Positions 35,111 through 42,425 of a stretch of DNA of 64,000 nt are shown here, piece by piece. The notes under the pieces are model-generated. The model was not told the DNA's origin and ran no database searches. It saw only the letters and a list, made by a program, of their open reading frames with translations. How positions within the stretch are numbered: position 1 is the first letter of the stretch; each line of letters opens with the position of its first letter. Position numbers and translations under genes: made by a program. Origin of the DNA: Scopulibacillus daqui (GTDB lineage Bacteria > Bacillota > Bacilli > Bacillales > Sporolactobacillaceae); assembly GCF_016908855.1 (NCBI RefSeq), contig NZ_JAFBER010000001.1, forward strand, positions 62,001 through 126,000. Reading direction: 5' to 3'.

Positions 35111-36607
35111 ATGATTGACCAAAAAATGCCCAACTGGCTTAAGCAAAGAGCTTTTTTAACGCCAGACAGAATTGCGTTTTGCACAAAAGAAGAGACGGTC
35201 ACCTACGGCAAACTAAATCGGCAAGTGAGATCTTTATCTCTCAAGTTGTCGGGAATAGGCATAGATAAACAGGACAAAATTGCCTTGCTATTTAATAACG
35301 GGCTTGATATGGTGAGGCTATACCATACTATGCCGTATTTAGGGACTGTTGCTGTTCCGCTGAATACACGATTGTCTGCAGAAGAACAAAAATGGCAATT
35401 AGAAGACAGCGGGGCAGCCATCTTAATTTATGATGAAGCCTACCGTCAACGCGCTCAAGAAATAAAGAAACTTAACCCAAAGCTTAATATGATGTCGATG
35501 CGCGAATTGGAAAGCCAGGCAGAAGCAAGCTGGACACTGCATGCTCATGTCAATATGGATGATCTTCATACCATTATATATACATCAGGAACGACAGGGC
35601 ATCCGAAGGGAGTCATGCTCTCATACAATAATCATTGGTGGAGTGCCATTGGTTCAGCGTTAAATTTAGGGATTGAAAATAATGATAAGTGGTTAGCGGT
35701 TGTTCCATTTTTTCATGTCAGCGGTTTATCCATGCTAATGAAAAACGTCATTTATGGCGTTCCGGTTGTTATACATTCTTCTTTTGATCCTGAAGCGGTC
35801 AATCAAGCCATTATCAAAGACGGTGTGACAATGGTATCCGTTGTGACAGCCATGCTGACACAAATGATTGAAAAATTGGGAGATGGATCCTATCCCAATA
35901 CGTTAAGATGTATGCTCTTAGGCGGAGGGCCTGCACCAAGGGTTATTCTCGAAGCGTGCAAAGATAAAGGGATACCTGTCTTTCAATCATACGGCTTGTC
36001 TGAAACAGGTTCGCAAATTGTCACCTTGTCTCCAGAATACATGTTTGAAAAGCTTGGTTCCGCAGGCAAACCGCTGTTTCCTTGCGAAATTAGAATTATG
36101 AAAGATCATAAGGCGGCGGGTCCGAATGAGGAAGGAGAAATTGTTGTCAAAGGACCGAATGTGGCAAGAGGCTACCTTAATCGTTCTGAGGCAACGAGAG
36201 AAGCCATTAGAGATGGCTGGCTGTATACTGGAGATATCGGTTATTTGGACGAAGACGGATTTTTATATGTGCTTGACCGCAGGAAGGATTTAATTATCTC
36301 AGGCGGCGAAAATGTTTATCCGGCTGAAGTCGAGGCGGTTTTGTTGCAGCATCAAGAAATTGCTGAGTCAGGCGTCATAGGCGTCAGCCATGCCCGATGG
36401 GGACAAGTGCCGGCCGCTTTTGTCAAGCTAAAGGATCCAGAGTATGCTGTAACAGAAGAGGAGATTATTGAATTTTGCAAAGGGCATTTGGCCGGCTATA
36501 AAACGCCCAAGCATATCTTTTTTGTTGATGGATTGCCAAGAAACGCTTCAAAAAAGTTATTAAGGAGACATCTGTACGATTTGCTCCCGGATCATTTAAA
36601 ATCATAG
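35111..36607 (+). CDS. menE: o-succinylbenzoate-CoA ligase MenE
   Basis: An adenylate-forming ligase of about 498 residues that activates o-succinylbenzoate to its CoA ester. The AMP-binding P-loop YTSGTTGHPKGVMLSYNNH, the motif QSYGLSETGSQ, the hinge YTGDIGYLDEDGFLYVLDRRKDLI and the C-terminal NASKKLLRR with its catalytic Lys are present. Start ATG 35111 has AAGGAG 8 bases upstream; GTG 35108 is in frame. menC does not follow. Confidence 0.95.
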   Translation: MIDQKMPNWLKQRAFLTPDRIAFCTKEETVTYGKLNRQVRSLSLKLSGIGIDKQDKIALLFNNGLDMVRLYHTMPYLGTVAVPLNTRLSAEEQKWQLEDSGAAILIYDEAYRQRAQEIKKLNPKLNMMSMRELESQAEASWTLHAHVNMDDLHTIIYTSGTTGHPKGVMLSYNNHWWSAIGSALNLGIENNDKWLAVVPFFHVSGLSMLMKNVIYGVPVVIHSSFDPEAVNQAIIKDGVTMVSVVTAMLTQMIEKLGDGSYPNTLRCMLLGGGPAPRVILEACKDKGIPVFQSYGLSETGSQIVTLSPEYMFEKLGSAGKPLFPCEIRIMKDHKAAGPNEEGEIVVKGPNVARGYLNRSEATREAIRDGWLYTGDIGYLDEDGFLYVLDRRKDLIISGGENVYPAEVEAVLLQHQEIAESGVIGVSHARWGQVPAAFVKLKDPEYAVTEEEIIEFCKGHLAGYKTPKHIFFVDGLPRNASKKLLRRHLYDLLPDHLKS

Positions 36608-36611
36608 TTGT

Positions 36612-36650
36612 AAAATAAACACTGGACAAAAATGCCCGGTGTTTATTTTA
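36612..36650. terminator. bidirectional terminator between menE and the 36643 gene
   Basis: A 14-bp stem AAAATAAACACTGG/CCGGTGTTTATTTT with a 10-base loop, A/T-rich on both flanks. It overlaps the last codons of the convergent minus-strand gene. Confidence 0.8.
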
Positions 36651-36930
36651 ATCTGGCGATCGTTATGAGCAAGATAATAACGATTCCCATCGCGACATAA
36701 ATAACCCAATAATCAGTGCCGATAACATAGATTAACAGCGGGGCAAATAATGTGAATATCCCTATTATGGCGATCACAATACCAATCGTTCTAACAAGTC
36801 GTGCTGTTCCTTTTTCTATCACCGGTTTCTCATTATTTATAAAGCTGAGCTGTTTTTTTATATAAATGAGGCCTCCAATAATGATGAGGATCGCTCCAAT
36901 TAAAATGCAGGCCAGGATGCTGATAGACAT
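36643..36930 (-). CDS. small membrane protein of unknown function
   Basis: About 95 residues with three hydrophobic helices (ILACILIGAILIIIGGLIYI; VRTIGIVIAIIGIFTLFAPLLIYVIG; VIYVAMGIVIILLITIARL) and a short charged loop. No family is recognised. Start ATG 36930 lies 7 bases after GGGGAG; ATG 36933 is equally in frame. Confidence 0.6.
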   Translation of the reverse strand: MSISILACILIGAILIIIGGLIYIKKQLSFINNEKPVIEKGTARLVRTIGIVIAIIGIFTLFAPLLIYVIGTDYWVIYVAMGIVIILLITIARLK

Positions 36931-37058
36931 CATTTCACTCCCCTTAGGCAGCAATTGCTTGATATTTTCAGTTCGTTTTGCCAGTCGCTTTTATATCAAT
37001 TAGAAATAAATTATAGGTCAATTTTAATAAAAGTACAATAATTTATACGCTAAATTCG

Positions 37059-37088
37059 TTAGACAATCTTTTGATTTGGGGGCATAAT
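37059..37088 (+). promoter_or_regulatory. possible promoter of the ECF sigma operon
   Basis: TTAGAC and CATAAT with an 18-base spacer, 38 bp before the sigma gene. Many ECF factors transcribe themselves from AAC/CGTC-type promoters; no such pair was recognised here. Confidence 0.4.
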
Positions 37089-37126
37089 GAAAGATGATTT
37101 GTTGGGACAGTTAGGTGGTGAAAGGG

Positions 37127-37708
37127 ATGGAGAACAATGATCCCGAAAAGCTTTTACAGCGGATGAGTTCAGGAGAGGCGGCTGCCTTCGATCAATTCTA
37201 TGAACAATATGCCTCGTTCGTTTACCAAACAGCATTAACGTTAACGAAAGACAAGTCTGAAGCGGAAGACTTGTGCCATGATGTATTCGTCGAAGTTTTT
37301 TATCGGGCGAATAGCTATGATGCTGAAAGGGGAAGTGTCAAAGCTTGGCTTGCCGTTAAAACAAAAAGCAGGTTTTTAGATCGAAAAAGAAGAGCGAACC
37401 GTATAATATATGGCGGGATGCAGCCGGAACGATCAACTTCAACAACCGCTCTTGAAGATACAATTATAACCAAGCTTGACAGAGAAATGCTTAAGAATGC
37501 GATTAAACAATTGCCAAAGGCGCAGAAATATGCGCTTGACAGAAAGTATTTTGGCTGCCTGACTCAGAAAGAAATTGCCGTTGAAATGGATAAGCCTTTA
37601 GGAACAATAAAGTCTTTAATTCGATACGGATTGAATAATTTAAAAAAACAGCTTGTTGCCGGCAAGGCAAAAGAAACGCTAAGGGATGATCATAATCATG
37701 AGAGCTGA
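37127..37708 (+). CDS. ECF-type RNA polymerase sigma factor
   Basis: About 193 residues. Region 2 spans AAAFDQFYEQYASFVYQTALTLTKDKSEAEDLCHD (residues about 18-55), with the usual AEDLxxDVF motif. Region 4 spans LPKAQKYALDRKYFGCLTQKEIAVEMDKPLGTIKSLIRYGLNNL. There is no region 1.1 or 3, as in the ECF group. Start ATG 37127 has AGGTGGTG about 6 bases upstream. The downstream gene encodes its probable anti-sigma factor and overlaps by 11 bp. The partner type (RskA-like) suggests an ECF19/SigK-like group. Confidence 0.92.
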   Translation: MENNDPEKLLQRMSSGEAAAFDQFYEQYASFVYQTALTLTKDKSEAEDLCHDVFVEVFYRANSYDAERGSVKAWLAVKTKSRFLDRKRRANRIIYGGMQPERSTSTTALEDTIITKLDREMLKNAIKQLPKAQKYALDRKYFGCLTQKEIAVEMDKPLGTIKSLIRYGLNNLKKQLVAGKAKETLRDDHNHES

Positions 37709-38363
37709 CTGTCATTGGCCGGAGGAGGAACTGGTTGATTATGTTCTCGGAAACTTGGAAAACGGCCAAAGACTGAAAGAACATTTACAATTCTGCGAGT
37801 CATGCCAAAGAAAAATTGTTGAGTGGCAGAAAGTTTTAAGCGATGATTCATATGAGAGCTTTAAGCCTTCTGCAAAAGTCAAATGGCGGATAAAATGGAC
37901 GGCCAAACATTCTAAAGGCCCAAGCGGAAAACGGGACGCTTTGCTGCAAAAGCCGTGGGCAATGGCCACAGGATTCCTCTGCTTTATTCTTTTTTCGCTT
38001 ATTCTTGATAAGACAGAAATTCATTCATTTGCCTCCAAAACCGGCATATTTAATGGACAGCAGGCTGTTTTAAGAAATATCAGTACGAAAGCCGTCCCCG
38101 ATCACAACAGTCAAGTGGACAGCTATGCCTTAATCAATCGAAAGGCCCGGGAAACCACTATCTATGTTGATGGTTTAAAACCTATGCGGGGCAATGAATA
38201 TCAAGTATGGTATATCGCGAACGGCCAAAAGAAAAATGCCGGTGTTTTAAAATTAAATCAAGGGATAGGCCGCATGCATATTAAGCATAAGGAGATTGAT
38301 AAATTTGATCATATCTTCATTTCAAGTAAGCCAAAAGACCGAAACAGCACGGCGAACCATTAA
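37698..38363 (+). CDS. anti-sigma factor, zinc-finger and RskA-like
   Basis: About 221 residues. The N-terminal HLQFCESC (H-x3-C-x2-C) is a ZAS-type zinc motif that typically holds the sigma factor. One transmembrane helix lies at about residues 95-110 (AMATGFLCFILFSLIL). The extracytoplasmic C-terminus resembles RskA (TTIYVDGLKPMRGNEYQVWYIANGQ...GVLKL). Start ATG 37698 overlaps the sigma gene, so expression is coupled. Signal release may involve proteolysis, as for other membrane anti-sigmas; the stimulus is unknown. Confidence 0.88.
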   Translation: MRADCHWPEEELVDYVLGNLENGQRLKEHLQFCESCQRKIVEWQKVLSDDSYESFKPSAKVKWRIKWTAKHSKGPSGKRDALLQKPWAMATGFLCFILFSLILDKTEIHSFASKTGIFNGQQAVLRNISTKAVPDHNSQVDSYALINRKARETTIYVDGLKPMRGNEYQVWYIANGQKKNAGVLKLNQGIGRMHIKHKEIDKFDHIFISSKPKDRNSTANH

Positions 38364-38447
38364 TATATAAATAAATGAAACCAAATCTGATTGTTTGATT
38401 CAATCAGGTGACTGTACCCTGGCACTAAAGGAAAAGCTGGTGATTCA

Positions 38448-40031
38448 ATGAAGTCATTCGTGGATGAAGTGAACCTTCTAAAAGTGATTGCTGAGACTTT
38501 AAATAGATCAAATGATATGAAGCAGATGCTTCAGCATGTTCTTGAAAAGCTTTTGGAAATAACCGGTCTGTCAACAGGATGGATTTTTATTGCCGGCGAA
38601 GAGCCGGATTATCAATTTGTCGCCGGGGAGAATCTGCCCCAAGCCCTGTCTAAAGATCACTATAAGCCGATGTGTTCGGGAAAATGCTTTTGTTTGTCGC
38701 AATACTGGGATCAGAAATTAACACAAGCGGTGAATATTATTAATTGCAAACGGATTGAAGATGCTGAGAAGAGTCATGCGGGAGATACAGGGGGCATTAC
38801 CCATCATGCGACCGTCCCGATACTTGCGGGCGGAGAGCATTTCGGTATATTAAATGTTACCGCGCCTTTCCGGGATACCTTTGACCAGTATGAATTGAAT
38901 TTACTTCAGTCTGTCGCTTATCAAATCGGCACCGCCATTAAAAAAATGAAGCTGTTCGAGGCAGAGCAAAAACGTGCGGAAGACTATGCCAAGCTTGATG
39001 AAGCCAGCAGAGCGATTTGGGAATCAGCCAATATAGATGAGCTCTATAAAAGGACGGTAAGCCATGCCGTTAAAATCTTTGGATTTAGGCAATGTGCGCT
39101 GCTCATCGAAAAAAACAGCCGAATGGAATTGGCCGCTTATTATGATAATGGAAAGCAAAAGGATAAGCCCGGATTCAGTGTTAAATCTTCACTTTTTGCC
39201 GATATTAAGACATTGGGCGTGTATAAAGCCAAAGTTGAAAACGACGATCATTTTCCCATCCAAAATCCTTCTTATTATGTTCCTATTTTAGCAGGTTCAG
39301 CATTATACGGTTATTTAGCATTGGACAAAGATATAGATGTCACTCCGGAAGTTTTAAAAGCATTTGCCGAACACATCGGATTGGCGATAGGAAATTTTCG
39401 TCTTCAAGAAAAGAATCAGCACATTCAAATTATCGAGGAAAGAAACCGCTTGGCAAGAGATTTGCATGACGCTGTCAGTCAAAAGCTGTTCTCCTTATCA
39501 TTAACGGCAAAAGGGGCGCTGAAAATTAAAGATTCTCATGAGGAAATGCTGGCCGAAGCTCTGGATGATATCCGAACGCTTGCCAAAGAAGCGATGGGAG
39601 AAATGAAAGCGATGATTTGGCAGCTGCGTCCGCACGGTTTAGAAAACGGGCTGCTGTCGGCCGCGGAAACTTACGGTGAGGCACTGGGATTGAGGCTCAC
39701 TGTAACAAGTGAACATCTTGGCCAATTGCCTGCCGCCGTCAAAGAAACGGTATGGCGCGTTCTCCAAGAAGCGCTTAATAATATTAGCAAGCACAGTCAA
39801 TCAGATCAGGCCGAGATCGTTATTAAAGCTCAAGAATCAGACCTTTTTGTTCGTGTGGCGGATCATGGTATCGGATTTGATTTAAATGAGAAGCTAAGAA
39901 AAAACTCGACGCTGGGGCTTAAAACAATGCGTGAGAGAATTGAAGGTCTTAATGGGGAGTTTAACATTGAGGCGCGTCCCGGCGAGGGGGCAGTCATCAC
40001 TTTTCAAATTCCTCTGCAAATGATCGAATAA
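38448..40031 (+). CDS. soluble sensor histidine kinase with two GAF domains, AirS/YhcY-like
   Basis: 527 residues without a membrane helix. GAF1 spans about 10-165 and GAF2 about 185-330, followed by HisKA_3 (phosphoacceptor His in RDLHDAVSQKL) and HATPase (VLQEALNNISKHS, DHGIGFD, TLGLKTMRER). GAF1 has four cysteines at 76, 80, 82 and 100 (CSGKCFC and NCKR). S. aureus AirS and B. subtilis YhcY are related soluble GAF kinases, and AirS senses oxygen/redox through a GAF-bound [2Fe-2S] cluster; a metal or Fe-S site here is an inference. The response regulator follows 14 bp after the stop. Confidence 0.9.
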   Translation: MKSFVDEVNLLKVIAETLNRSNDMKQMLQHVLEKLLEITGLSTGWIFIAGEEPDYQFVAGENLPQALSKDHYKPMCSGKCFCLSQYWDQKLTQAVNIINCKRIEDAEKSHAGDTGGITHHATVPILAGGEHFGILNVTAPFRDTFDQYELNLLQSVAYQIGTAIKKMKLFEAEQKRAEDYAKLDEASRAIWESANIDELYKRTVSHAVKIFGFRQCALLIEKNSRMELAAYYDNGKQKDKPGFSVKSSLFADIKTLGVYKAKVENDDHFPIQNPSYYVPILAGSALYGYLALDKDIDVTPEVLKAFAEHIGLAIGNFRLQEKNQHIQIIEERNRLARDLHDAVSQKLFSLSLTAKGALKIKDSHEEMLAEALDDIRTLAKEAMGEMKAMIWQLRPHGLENGLLSAAETYGEALGLRLTVTSEHLGQLPAAVKETVWRVLQEALNNISKHSQSDQAEIVIKAQESDLFVRVADHGIGFDLNEKLRKNSTLGLKTMRERIEGLNGEFNIEARPGEGAVITFQIPLQMIE

Positions 40032-40045
40032 GGAGGGGATGGCAA

Positions 40046-40699
40046 CTGGAAACAATAAAAGTATTGCTTGCGGATGATCACCCAATGGTATTAAAGGGTC
40101 TGCGTTTTTTTCTTAATATTCAAGATAACATTGAAATCGTCGGCGAGGCTGCTTCTGGACAAGAGGTTGTCAAATTAGCTGAAACCGCCCACCCTGATAT
40201 CATTTTAATGGATCTGGCTATGCCCGGCATGGATGGCATTGAAGCAACTAAGAGAATTCGCGCCAGCCTCCCGGATATTAAAATTATTATTCTGACAAGC
40301 TTTTCTGATCAAGAGCATGTTTTGCCTGCGTTAAAGGCAGGCGCAAATGGCTATCAACTTAAAGATATTGAACCTGATGATCTGGTCCAAACGATTATGG
40401 ATGTTCACCGCGGGGAAACGAAACTTCATCAGCAAGCCACGCAAATGCTGTTAACGCACGTTGCCTCTGAAAAGAAAGAAAATGAGGATTCGAAAAAACT
40501 ATTTGAATCACTGACGCCCCGCGAAAAAGAAGTGCTGAAACAAATGTCGCTTGGAAAAGGCAACAAAGAAATTGCAGAAGCGCTGTTTATTACAGAAAAA
40601 ACAGTTAAAACGCATGTCAGCAATATTCTGGGCAAATTAAACCTTCATGATAGAACAAAAGCAGCCCTTTATGCCATCAAACAGCGATGGTTCGATTAA
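40046..40699 (+). CDS. NarL-family response regulator with probable CTG start
   Basis: About 217 residues. The receiver shows LLADDHP, phosphoacceptor Asp in IILMDLAMPG, ILTSFSD and YQLKDIE. The LuxR HTH shows LTPREKEVLKQMSLG and ITEKTVKTHVSNILGKL. The frame has no ATG, GTG or TTG upstream of TTG 40064, and that start would delete the first beta strand (ETIKVLL). CTG 40046 gives the normal N-terminus LETIKVLLADDHP and has AGGAGGGG 7 bases upstream. Partner of the GAF kinase; YhcZ/AirR-like. Confidence 0.88.
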   Translation: METIKVLLADDHPMVLKGLRFFLNIQDNIEIVGEAASGQEVVKLAETAHPDIILMDLAMPGMDGIEATKRIRASLPDIKIIILTSFSDQEHVLPALKAGANGYQLKDIEPDDLVQTIMDVHRGETKLHQQATQMLLTHVASEKKENEDSKKLFESLTPREKEVLKQMSLGKGNKEIAEALFITEKTVKTHVSNILGKLNLHDRTKAALYAIKQRWFD

Positions 40700-40728
40700 A
40701 AAACTCGCCGATTATGGCGAGTTTTTTC
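40700..40728 (+). terminator. terminator of the kinase-regulator operon
   Basis: AACTCGCC-GATTAT-GGCGAGTT followed by TTTT, directly after the regulator stop and just before the convergent mscL end. The arms are the same as in the 9607 and 15031 terminators. Confidence 0.85.
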
Positions 40729-40731
40729 AGA

Positions 40732-41205
40732 TTAGATATTTTCTCTGCGCGATTCTTCGATAGGCCGGCTGATTTCCACTGCCAGGTCTGCGGTGCAATG
40801 CTGGCACTTTACAGCTTCCAAGGGAATGTCGGTTAAGCAATAAGGACAGGCTTTTGTTGAAATTTCCTCAGGCTTTTCCCTCTTAAGCTTCTCAATAATT
40901 CTAAGCGCTGAATATATAACAAAAGCAATGATGAGAAAGTTGATGACTGTATTAATGAAAAGTCCGTAATTAATTGTCGGTGCGCCCGCTTTTTGAGCAG
41001 CAGACAAACTGGAGTAATGTTTGCCGGATAAATTAATATACAAATTGCTGAAATCTACTTTGCCGAGCAATAAGCCGATTGGCGGCATGATAATATCATT
41101 AACGAGAGATGTCACAATTTTTCCAAATGCTCCCCCGACAATAACAGCGACCGCTAAATCGACGACATTTCCTCGCGCTACAAATTCCTTAAATCCTTTG
41201 AACAT
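40732..41205 (-). CDS. mscL: large-conductance mechanosensitive channel MscL with C-terminal zinc ribbon
   Basis: 157 residues. The N-terminal [27 protein letters not shown] with TM1, and TM2 in [17 protein letters not shown], are classical MscL, which opens under membrane tension to release solutes in osmotic downshock. The periplasmic loop lies between. The C-terminal tail, after a KLKREKPEE charged cluster, has four Cys at 120, 123, 134 and 137 (CPYC-x10-CQHC), a zinc-ribbon pattern absent from E. coli MscL. GAGGTGA precedes the ATG. Confidence 0.93.
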   Translation of the reverse strand: MFKGFKEFVARGNVVDLAVAVIVGGAFGKIVTSLVNDIIMPPIGLLLGKVDFSNLYINLSGKHYSSLSAAQKAGAPTINYGLFINTVINFLIIAFVIYSALRIIEKLKREKPEEISTKACPYCLTDIPLEAVKCQHCTADLAVEISRPIEESRRENI

Positions 41206-41339
41206 GAAATCACCTCAACTCCCAATAATACGTGAAGACGCTTGTCATTTCAAATGCAATTCCGTTTTTTATAAATTGAATGGTTTGGTGTATTTACCAA
41301 AAATTTTTGCGCACACTAACAAACGAAGGAGGGAAATGA

Positions 41340-41894
41340 ATGAAGAATGGGCTATATGTCTTTTGCGGTATTGTTATAGCCGTTTTTGTATTCATTAGGT
41401 ACGATTTTCCGTTTTTGGCACAAGCGAGTGAGCACAAGCAGACATCACCTAAATTAGTTATTCCTCTAAAAAATTCAAATGGACAGCAAGCTGGACAAGC
41501 TGTTTTAACAGAAAATGAAAAAGGGGTTAATGTCCATATAAATGCCTTTGGTTTAAAACCGGGAATACACGCTGTACACTTTCATGAAAAAGGTGTCTGC
41601 GAACCGCCGGGATTCACATCATCAGGCAGCCGCTTTAATCCATTCAATAAAGAACATGGGCTTGAAAAACCGAATGGTCCCCATGCCGGTGATATGCGCA
41701 ACATTTTTGCAGATACGAGCGGCACAGTTAAAACAACGATCGTTAATCCAAGAGTAACCCTTAAAAAAGGCGAAAAAAATTCACTAAGAGACGCTGACGG
41801 CTCAGCTTTGATTATCGATGAAAATGGTGATGACCTTAAATCAAATCCGGTTGGAAAATCAGGCAATCGAGTGATGTGCGGGGTCATAAAATAA
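41340..41894 (+). CDS. Cu/Zn superoxide dismutase-like protein lacking copper ligands (YojM-like)
   Basis: 184 residues: an N-terminal membrane anchor/signal (residues about 4-30) then a SOD_Cu beta barrel. His-80 and His-82 (HAVHFHEKG) match two Cu ligands, and His-106, His-115 and Asp-118 match Zn ligands (KEHG, GPHAGDM). But the bridging His is Arg-98 (SSGSRFNP) and the fourth Cu His is Asp-160 (LIIDENGDD). Cys-87 and Cys-180 can form the usual disulfide. B. subtilis YojM is a known SOD-like protein that also lacks copper ligands. Dismutase activity is therefore doubtful. GAAGGAGGG precedes ATG 41340. Confidence 0.88.
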   Translation: MKNGLYVFCGIVIAVFVFIRYDFPFLAQASEHKQTSPKLVIPLKNSNGQQAGQAVLTENEKGVNVHINAFGLKPGIHAVHFHEKGVCEPPGFTSSGSRFNPFNKEHGLEKPNGPHAGDMRNIFADTSGTVKTTIVNPRVTLKKGEKNSLRDADGSALIIDENGDDLKSNPVGKSGNRVMCGVIK

Positions 41895-41896
41895 TA

Positions 41897-41936
41897 CGTG
41901 CGCTTCACGATAAGTGAGGCGCTTTAATTTTGCATT
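41897..41936 (+). terminator. terminator of the SOD-like gene
   Basis: GCGCTTCAC and GTGAGGCGC form a short hairpin followed by TTTAATTTT, directly after the stop. Confidence 0.65.
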
Positions 41937-42091
41937 AATTATGAATGAGTGAGGGATATATGTTATATTTATTAAAGAAAAAACTGCCGATGCAGAGGCA
42001 GAAATAAAGCGGGCTGAGATGAATCTTCGTCTAAGTTGCTGAGAATTTTTTTATAATACCAGGAAACTTGAATAAGCGAGGGTTAGGGAAA

Positions 42092-42361
42092 TTGAATGAA
42101 CTTGAGCGGTTGCAAATTTTAACGGAAATCATCAGGGAGTTTAAGACAGCGATATTAATGGACCAGGAACCGGATAAAGTAGGGCGCTTGGTATTGGAGG
42201 TTATTCAGGGAGCCGGTGACACTTCTCTGGGCGACCAAGTTCTAAGTGCTTACATGAGATTAAGCGACCCTGAACAGGCAGTCAGTTATTTAGATCATGC
42301 CACGAAATATTTGCATGAAAAAATTGACCACGTACAACAAAGATTGAACGAGATGAATTAG
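42092..42361 (+). CDS. small cytosolic protein of unknown function upstream of rap
   Basis: About 89 residues, hydrophilic and mostly helical, ending in a heptad-like stretch (LDHATKYLHEKIDHVQQRLNEMN). No family is recognised. The start is uncertain: TTG 42092 (shown) or TTG 42068 with a weak AGGA. It ends 64 bp before the rap-like gene on the same strand and could be cotranscribed with it. Confidence 0.6.
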   Translation: MNELERLQILTEIIREFKTAILMDQEPDKVGRLVLEVIQGAGDTSLGDQVLSAYMRLSDPEQAVSYLDHATKYLHEKIDHVQQRLNEMN

Positions 42362-42425
42362 CGCCAGATATAGCTCATTGAATGACAACCTAGTAAGGCG
42401 AAGAAAGAGAAGGGAGGTCTTGCGA

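Noticed and set aside
41985-42060. TPP riboswitch suggested by a GGGCTGAGATGAATC stretch
   Set aside because: The second conserved half (ACCC...GAACCTGAT) is missing and no thiamine gene follows.
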